Assembly (NCBI GenBank): GCA_948470475.1
Contig: OX419337.1
Span: forward strand, 22,168,806 to 22,232,805
Direction: 5' to 3'
Origin: Galaxea fascicularis
Taxonomy: Eukaryota > Cnidaria > Anthozoa > Scleractinia > Euphylliidae
DNA length: 64,000 nt
This document shows positions 24,201-33,200 of the stretch, piece by piece. A model generated the notes under the pieces. That model was not told where the DNA came from and made no database searches. It saw nothing but the letters and a program-made list of their open reading frames with translations. A program made the translations under genes and the position numbers. Positions within the stretch are counted from its first letter, which is position 1. Each line of letters begins with the position of its first letter.

Positions 24201-27200
24201 ACTTATTCATGATAGTGCATGGTAGTTCATGGTAGTTTATGATAGTTGGTGGTCACACGAAAGCGCGCGTTTCAGCTATCATCGACGCTCATCAACCAAC
24301 AACGCCGTTTGAGAACAGCAGTGTTGAACCCACTGAACAGACTCATGACAGAATGGAATTTATTTGTTAAATAATTCATGTACTTTTTTTATTCTGTGTT
24401 CTGTGTTAGCTTCAATCCATGGCTGAGGTGACGATGAAATTTCTTGGTCCCAGTCTCATTCTTACCAATAGTATGTTCCCTGAAGACCGGTTATCAGAAG
24501 TGATGGTTTTACAGCAACACTGTGGGGGAAGCACACTTTGTGTCTTCAGAGAACTTCTACCACCAAACAGTATGTTCATTATGCACTTTGTACAGTGGGT
24601 ATAGCAGTCTGTCCAATTGTTAAGCCGACTGGCTGCACGGACGATTTCTTGCTTTCGATGGTGATGCGATTTTTTTGAAGTTGTCGCCTCGCCGGCATAC
24701 TTTGGCTACACGAGTTACAAAGCCCGTGATTTTTTCGTGAAAAAACCAACTCATTGAATTTCTTGCGAGTTTTTTCTGTGAGTTCATCTGTCGCCATTGC
24801 ATCACTTGGGCGAGGGTGGCTACACATGTGATTTTCACTGCGCGCTGGTGACGCCACAGTTTTCATAAATATCGCATCACCGTCGCGAGCAAAAAATCGC
24901 TCGTGTAGTCTCGGCTTTAAGAACGGACAAAGTTGCTCCCTCGATACACTTTTTTTTGTTTTTATTTGTACGTGCATTTAGTCAAGTGAAGACTTAATCA
25001 TTAGCTTTCATGTAATATTCGCGATTGATACGCTTAGCTAGGCTTTTTTTTTTTCATTATAGCTTATGATTATCATTTCTGTGGCTATGCATTACAAAGG
25101 ATTGCATTTTTACGCTTTATTGCAGCAATTTTCACGTTCATCTCCCGGCGCCACAGAGGTGCTCCCTTTGGCTTGACGTTTTACATTGATGGCATGCAAG
25201 ATATTCGTCTTAGTTCTTGTTGCGAGTATAAACACAAGCCTGGCTACATCCTGGGTGGAAAGAACGGCCATTTTCAGTTTGTTGCTGTTGAAGGTGCTGC
25301 TCCTTGCTACAGATGCCAAGTGGCATCCGCTTACAAAGGCCCAAGGAATAAACGCAAAACAAATCGTGGAGATGATGTGGATGGCAGGTCTAAGACATTT
25401 CTGACCGAAGTAAGTTAATACATTGTTTGTGTCGTAAGTGTATGAGAAATAAACCACTCAAAGATCTAAACACTACAATGAATAATTAACAGTAAAACGA
25501 AAAATTGAATTGAAACAAGATAAAATCATCACAGATGAACCCGCGCTCAAACCAAAACGCACCTTCTCTTCCGTCATTGAAATGGGGGATGGGGAAAAAG
25601 TGGTCTTAAATTTCCATTTGAATTGTCCAAGTTTGTAGATATCAACGAGCTTGCATAAAAGATAACTGAACCAGTCGATACCTTTCTTTGTTTTCTGGTG
25701 ATATGCTTTAAGCTGGATGACTTCTCGGGAGGGAAGTTTTAGCAACTAGGACGGCAACGGCAACGAGAACGCCACAAAACAATGGGTTTAATGACCAAAA
25801 ACAATCGCTCTGCACGTGCGTTTTACAGTTTTGTACATTTCTTTGCCGTTCTCTGCACAACAACAACGTGAAATGATCAAGTTTTGTGTTTTCTCGAGAA
25901 CGTGAGCGAAGACGGCAAAGTTTTCTTTCTTTTTCCATGCTTTAACGCCGTTCTTAGTAATTTAGTTCCTAGACAGTTAACCAGCATTTTGCAAGTTAAC
26001 CAAATTTCAATAATTTCGAAAGCGTCACAGAAACGAGAAGTTATATTTTGAAATGACGTCGTCGTCGTTGCTAAAACTCCCTATTATCTGATTGTAGGCA
26101 GGGAGTGAGCAGCGTGAGGACGACGGAGAAGAGGAAGGAGAAATATTTGATGTCATAATAACAAAAATTAATCCTCCTGATGATGAACTTGAAGATGGCG
26201 ACAGAGGTAAAATGACCACTGCAACTGACCGTCACAAGTTCACTCAGTTGCAGCTGCATTTTTAAAACTACCTTGTGTTTTATTTATAACCTTGTATCTT
26301 GTGTATCGCTTTCATTGGATTTAGATAGAGTGGTTTTCAAATCGAGTTTTGAGAACCAAAACCAGAATGATTACTCGGGCCAATCGTAACCGACGTACAT
26401 AGCTCAATAGACCAATCAAAATTCGAAGAAAATACATACAATCGTCGCCAAGCGCGGGAAATTGCTTGCGTGCAAGTCACGATTTGATTTCATCAGCGAG
26501 GAAAGTGGCACTAGTTTTTGCCGGCCAATCACAGAACGAAGTAGAATCAAACTAGAATAGGCCATTTTCGTATTCTCGGTATTGACCTGGATCTAGCATG
26601 AAGTGGAGGCTCTTGCGGGGGAATCTTTTCATATGTAAATGTATTCCCCCGCAAGAGCCTCCACTTCATGCCAGATCCAGTTCAATACCGAGAATACGAA
26701 TATGGCCTATTGCTTTCGAAACTCAGTTGAAAACCACTAGAATGTCAGAAATAGTTACATGTACCTATTACAGATATTATTTAGCAACTTGGTGTGCATG
26801 TTACAATACTTCAACTGTACTCTGGAACAATTTTTCGCCATTTTCAGTAAAACTTACTTCAGGTCATTAGAGCTTTACACACTTTTATTGAAACAGCTGC
26901 GAGTCCGACAGCGCGTCACGCGAAGGGTAGATCATAGGCAACCCAAGCGCGTTAAATAGACGCCCTAAAAACGTAAACGTACTATGCGCTTTACATTTTA
27001 AATCTCTGCGATAGGGCTGTAAAGCTGTAGACCTTTGGCACTGGAAAATTGGTAATATAACGGCTACATGAAATCAGGTACGCTCACGTGTGTCACCCAG
27101 CAAGCGCGATTGGCTGACCGCGTAGAAATGCGGCAATTCTCTAAGTATAGCTGTAAGCCTCGACTGTCGAGTCATTCGTTGAGTTGTTGGGATGAAGAGA

Positions 27201-30200
27201 GGCTTTGTACTTCAATGGAAAGTGGCATGCCAATTTCTTTTAACAATCAACAGAGAAACAAAACTTAAAGGGAATGCTTAATTTAGGTAAATGCTTTGTT
27301 AAACGCAGATTCACGGACTCTCAGAGTAAAAGCTTACCCTCGCAGTGGCGCGTTCAAAATCTTATGTCGTAAGTGGAAAGAAATGTCAATAGTTATGTGA
27401 TCCTAGGATAAATAAATTGATCTTAATTTACCAATTTAACTTCAACATTTTTGTAAATAGAACTAAATGAACTAAATAAAGTGCTTTAGTGCATGTGGCA
27501 GGTACTCGACAGGAAGGGAGAGGGGGGATGCCGTTGGCGCTCTCCTTAGGGGGAATTCTCCATCTCCCTTCCCTTCGAACACCTGCCACGTGTGCTTGAA
27601 GTGCTCGTATTATTTCAACCTAACTGTAAATTTCTAACCTTGAATTATATTATAAACTTGAAGTAGTGCTGAATAGTTTTTAAAATATTAACGGGATAAA
27701 CTAACAAAATGCCTTGTATAGCGTGACATCTTCATTTCAGATAACATGCAATTAGTTCGAATGATCAGTTGCTAAGGACTAACTAAAGACTAACTTAAGA
27801 TGCGTTCCTTTGGTATGATCCAGATTCGGCAGGATCAATAATCCAAGATCACTCGGATAATGGTTCCTTTGATGGATTATGGTCCGAGTGATCTTGGATC
27901 ATTGATCTCAATCTGGATCTTCCCAAAGGAGCGCACCCTAAAGTTTTAAGCCGTCGACAGTAAAATTAGAGTAGTTATTACTTGTTCGATTCAACGAAAC
28001 GGGATAGGGAAAGAATTTTTAGCTTTTCGCACTTAAGTCAGTACTTTTCATAGTACTAAAGAAGTCAAAAAGCTTAATACTAAAACTGAAACATTTGAAA
28101 CTCGCAGAAACAGTTGTAGATGACGTAAGCCTTGTGTTTACCACGGGAACATTCCAAGGTACATGTAGTTGCTAATTTATGAGTTTTTTTTTGTTTAGAG
28201 GGTGGTGAAAAGGTGGACACTGGTACCCAAACTCCCCGTGATGATGACGGTGCAAAACACGAGGTGGAAGTGACAGTCGATGATGGGGAGGCTACTGGTG
28301 CAGCACCATATAACGTGGAGCAAGACGACAAAAAAGGTAGGAATAGACGCTGTCTAGACAACAAAACAAAGCTAAAACACAAAACAAATCAAATTTGCTG
28401 GTTGACTAAAATGCAGTTTTAAAACTTTTCAGTTGAGATTTGAACAAGTTTGTGAAAGACACACCTGTTCATTTTTAAGGCTTGAGTTTGTAATTTGTTT
28501 CTTAACAGATGAAGACGACGCTGGAGCCGATAAATACGAGGATGATGAATTTGAGGAAATCCCTGAGGAGAACGAGAAGGAAGCGAAAAAGGAAGATAAA
28601 GACGATGAGGCTAAAAATGGTGAAGACTACAATGAAGATTTTGAATCGGATGAAGAGGTAGACAAAGGAAAATCTGATGACAAAAAGTTCGACAAGGAGT
28701 CTGATAAGGGGTCTGATAAGGAGTCTGATAAGGAGTCTGATAAGGAGTCTGACAAGGAGTCTGATAAGAAGTCTGACAAGGAGTCTGACAAGGAGTCTGA
28801 CAAGGAGTCTGATAAGGAGTCTGATAAGGAGTCTGACAAGGAGTCTGATAACAAGTCTGATAAGAAGTCTGACAAGGAGTCTGATAGTGAGTCTGATAGC
28901 GAGTCTGATAAAGTGAGTGACATAGACGATGTGGAGGGGGAAATTCAGGATGAAACCGAGGAGAAAGAGAAGACCGCAGTTGAGGCAGAAGGGAAGCAAG
29001 AAGAAGCAGATGAAGTTGAAGATGAGACAGACGACAGAGAAGATGACGTGAGTTCAGTTTAAGTTATTTATTTCTGTAACATTTGTTAATCACCTATTGT
29101 TCTTTTAGTATTTATTCGCCCTTTAGTTCCAATGTTTTTGACTTGATAATGACGTTACGTCAACGTTGAAACGTCGTCGAATTAGTTAAGCTTTTTTTTA
29201 GCATTTTATCTTGTTTTTAAGAAACATTGTATTGTAATTTTGTATAGTTAGATGTTTTACAAAGCCAGTTCTTCTCAAATAATTATTGCATGGAGTTATC
29301 AGGTGTTCGGCATCCAATCGCTAGTTCGCGTGGCAATGTTTTCGTTATCTTTGCGTGAGTGTGAAAGGTTCGTGAAGGTGGTTTTCGTGATTTTTTGTTA
29401 TACTCGTAAGTTTTCGTTAGCTTCAGCAGCTTTCAAATCAAACGATTTTTTAATTTTTTTGTTTTTTTTAATTCTTTAACATAAATTTCATAAAATTTCT
29501 CCAAATCAAGTAGTGTTATTATCCCCCAAAGAAGACCATTATGTCCCGTGTTTCGGAGGTGGAGTTAACTAAAGATGAGAGCTTTGCTCTCAACAGAATG
29601 CAGAAAGGCCAGCGAGTGCAGCCAGTTCAGTAGGGAAGCAAAGCAAAAACGTGTCATTTGACGAAGATGTCACTGTTTTCGAAGACGACCAACAGGCAGA
29701 TGAAGGAGAGGTATTGTAGTTAATCTGTAGTTTCACCCCGTAGGGCTGAGGGTTATGAGGGAGGGGTAGTTAGGATGTAATCACTTAATAAAGGCGTCGT
29801 TTTTAAGCTGTTCTTACCTGAAATTGGGCCGTGGATTTTGTCGTTTTAGTCTAAAATTTGCAGTTGGTGATCGTATGTTAACATATCTGAGTGGATCCCT
29901 TGCGCTTTACAACGACGGCGAAGGTGGTGAATGATGACAATGGCGATGATAATGTTGATAATGATGATGATGATGACGATGGCGATGACGATGATGATGA
30001 TGATGACGACGACGATGGTGACGATGATGACGACGACGACGATGATGATGATGATGATGGATTACAACAAACACTTGTATTTCTTTTCAGACACCGGAAA
30101 ATGTTGCAAAGGAAGGCGAAGCACAGGCTGAAGACATTCCTGACGAAACTGAAGAGGGGGAGGGAGTAAAGGAGGAGACTGCAGATGAGAACAAGAACAC

Positions 30201-33200
30201 AAAGGATGATGCTGGCTCTGAAAAGTCCCCCAAAACAAGCGACAGCAGCAGCAGCAGTAGCAGTAGCAGCGAAAACAGTGATAGTGACAGTGAAGACCAG
30301 AGAGGTATGTTAGTGCCCGCAGAAAATGTTCTCTATTCATACCTTTCTTGGATTACAACTTTAAAATTTGCAAAGATCTTCGTAGTTTTGTTAAGGCCAC
30401 AGGAAAGGCGCCAGCATTTTCGGAGCAGTTACAGACGTTGATGATCTTTGACTTCAGTTTGACTCCATGTTTGTTTTAGTTGTAATCAGTCACTGGGCAA
30501 GTGCAAGCATAATTGAAGACTTTCGATTGATTTATAGTCGGTTCGTCATTGTTTTCCATTTCTTTTAGCACAAGATGGTTTTGCCGCGTTGGGGGAAGAG
30601 AGGGTGAAAGCGAATTTTGCTGTTATTTACTGGATAAATTGGCCACCAGTTGACCACTGTACATAGATAAGAGTTACCCTTTAAGCTACGTGTATCGAAC
30701 CAACACCACCGTGTTTTGTGGCTACTACTACTCGAGAGTAGTAGGCACCATGCTGGCACTTTGTAAGAGTGAGTGCACGTAGTCCTAATCTTCGGAAAGT
30801 GCTCGGGATTTGACGTACACAGCCGACACCGATGCTTGTCAAATGACGTTCTCGATGCTGCGCCGTCGTCGTTTCTTTTCAACGGCCAAGGAAGGCGATG
30901 TTTCAACTTCACAGCTTGGTTGCAGAAAGGCTCATCGGAGATTAGTATCGGATTTGTTAAATTCAAGGACCAAAGAAGCCGATGTTTTTCGCGGGCCGGA
31001 GCTTGAATTGGGCGTAAACAATGTGATCTCGCATTATTCAAATCGCATCCGATCTCACATCTTATGAGAAATGGCATAATTCTTCAAAGGTAGACACCGT
31101 CTTCACCAAGTAAAGGATCAATTATCGGAATTTTCAGTACAGGTATTTTTTTAAAGCCCACTTGTCAGCAGGACTTTTTTTAGACAAGGTTCCCTTGCAG
31201 GATTTTTTTTGGGGGGGTGGGGTGGGGGAATTGTCATCCCACTTTCGGTTATTTCTAATGGTCCGTCCCTAAACACTTCTGATCAGAAAACATTGGGTCG
31301 CAAACAGCTTGTATGACTTGCGTAACTCATAGCACATCAAATAAAGGCTGGTAACTCATTTACACACTGCTAAAGCAGTAGCCACATGTAGTTTGACTAC
31401 CTATTTTTGTTCTTGTTGTCTGTAGATCACAAAGTCAAGAAAAAGAAAAAAAAGGACAAAGCTAAAACAAGACCGGGACAAGACCCTGGAAGCGACCCGG
31501 ACTTAGTCTCCTCCGGCCAACTACCAAAGCAAGCTTTGAAAGCCATTGGCGTGAGGCCTGGGACCAAGCACGAGGGTTCGGTACAGGCCCTTTTGGAGGG
31601 AAAAGAAGATGTTGAATTGGCAGGGATTGAATTGACTAAAGATCAGGTAAATGTATTGTTATTTAGAGATGTACCGAGTTGAGACTGATTCAGCACAGTA
31701 TATTCACTTCATGCCCTAATATTGTCACTGTTTCCGCCTCAACGTTGCTCGTTCCAGCAAAACTACAGCAAGAAGTAGTGTGTAACTAAACCTCAGCTCG
31801 GCCCCTAACATAGAATACTGAATACGTCGACATCTACATAACTCACACGCTTTCTTTTGACTCTTTACTTCTGTAACAATTAGCCTTTCTCTGAGAGAAC
31901 TAACCATACCCATCTCTCTTCCCTCGGGCCCCATCCCCTTTTGAGTTGCAACCCCACCCCACCCCTCACCCCTTTCCTCCGCCCCTATCCCCTTTAGTTT
32001 AAGTTAAGTTTAATAATGCTTTTTACCACTGTACAACATATTAAACTGATAAATAATAAAAGGAAAAAAAAACTATAAATAGTTACAGAAGGTAAAGGAA
32101 AGCAATAGGGGGAAACTGAATTCCCATATAAAAACTAAAAGATAATACAATTAAAAATAGAAAATAATTACAATTACAATTACATTTACAATTGCAATTA
32201 CAACTACAAACAACTAAGTACAAAGATAATTCAGTAATCGATTTTTAAAAAACATTCAAACTGGAAGCTGACATAACAGAATCGCAATCCAACTGCACCC
32301 ATCTCTCTCTTCCCTCAGTCCCTATCCCCTTTGAATTTTCCAACCCTACCCCACCCCTCACCCCTTTCCTCCGCCCCTATCCCCTTTTGAGTTCGCAATC
32401 CAACTGCACCCATCTCTCTCTTCCCTCAGTCCCTATCCCCTTTGAATTTTCCAATCCCACCCTACCCCTCACAACTTTCCTCAGCCCCTATCCCCTTTGA
32501 ATTTTTCAACCCCACCCCACCCGTCACCCCTTTCCTCTGCCCCTATCCCCTTTTAAGTTCGTAATCCGACCGCACCCATCTCTTTCCTCCTGTAAAATCA
32601 TACACAAGTAGGACAACTTCATAGAGGTATTTCTAGACTGTATTGACTGAAATCAGAGATACCTCGATAACAAGACTTCGACTTTCTCACAAATCTCACA
32701 AGACGACATTCTCAGAAAGCTACAAGAGTTCAACGTTCAGTTCGTGGGAGGTGTCACGTGAAACTCACGTGACAGTTGGATTCAGTTTTCGACACCTCCC
32801 TCAGTCCCTATCCCCTTTGAATTTTCCAACCCCACCCCACCCCTCACCCCTTTCCGTAGCCTCTATCCCCTTTTAAGTTCGTAATCCGACCGCACCCATC
32901 TCTTTCCTCTCTCAGCCCCTATCCCCTTTGAATTTATCCTATCCAACCTGACCCCAGGGCCTGAGAAAAGGGGAGAGGGGTAAGGGGTAAGTTCGCAACT
33001 TCACCCCACCTATCTCTCTCTTCCCTTAGCCCCTATCACCTTTAAAGTTTCCAACCCACCCCCACTCCTCAGCCCCTATTCAACCCGACCCTACCTATAT
33101 CTCTCTGTTCTCTCAGCCCCTGTCCCCTCTAAAGTTTCCAACCCGACCCCACCCCTCACCCCTTTCCTCAGCCCTAATCCCTTTAATATTATTTATTTTT

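Noticed and set aside
28502..28999. A 165-codon antisense open frame and a 98-codon Ser-Leu-Asp frame over the ERICH3 repeat
   Set aside because: Both arise from the 12-base period of the coding minisatellite; they have no splice or start support and resemble nothing.
30565..31077. 170-codon minus-strand open frame within ERICH3 intron 15, with overlapping plus-strand frames
   Set aside because: No recognisable domain, all frames are open together (a composition effect), and it lies in a repeat-like region with a CTACTACTACTCGAGAGTAG palindrome.
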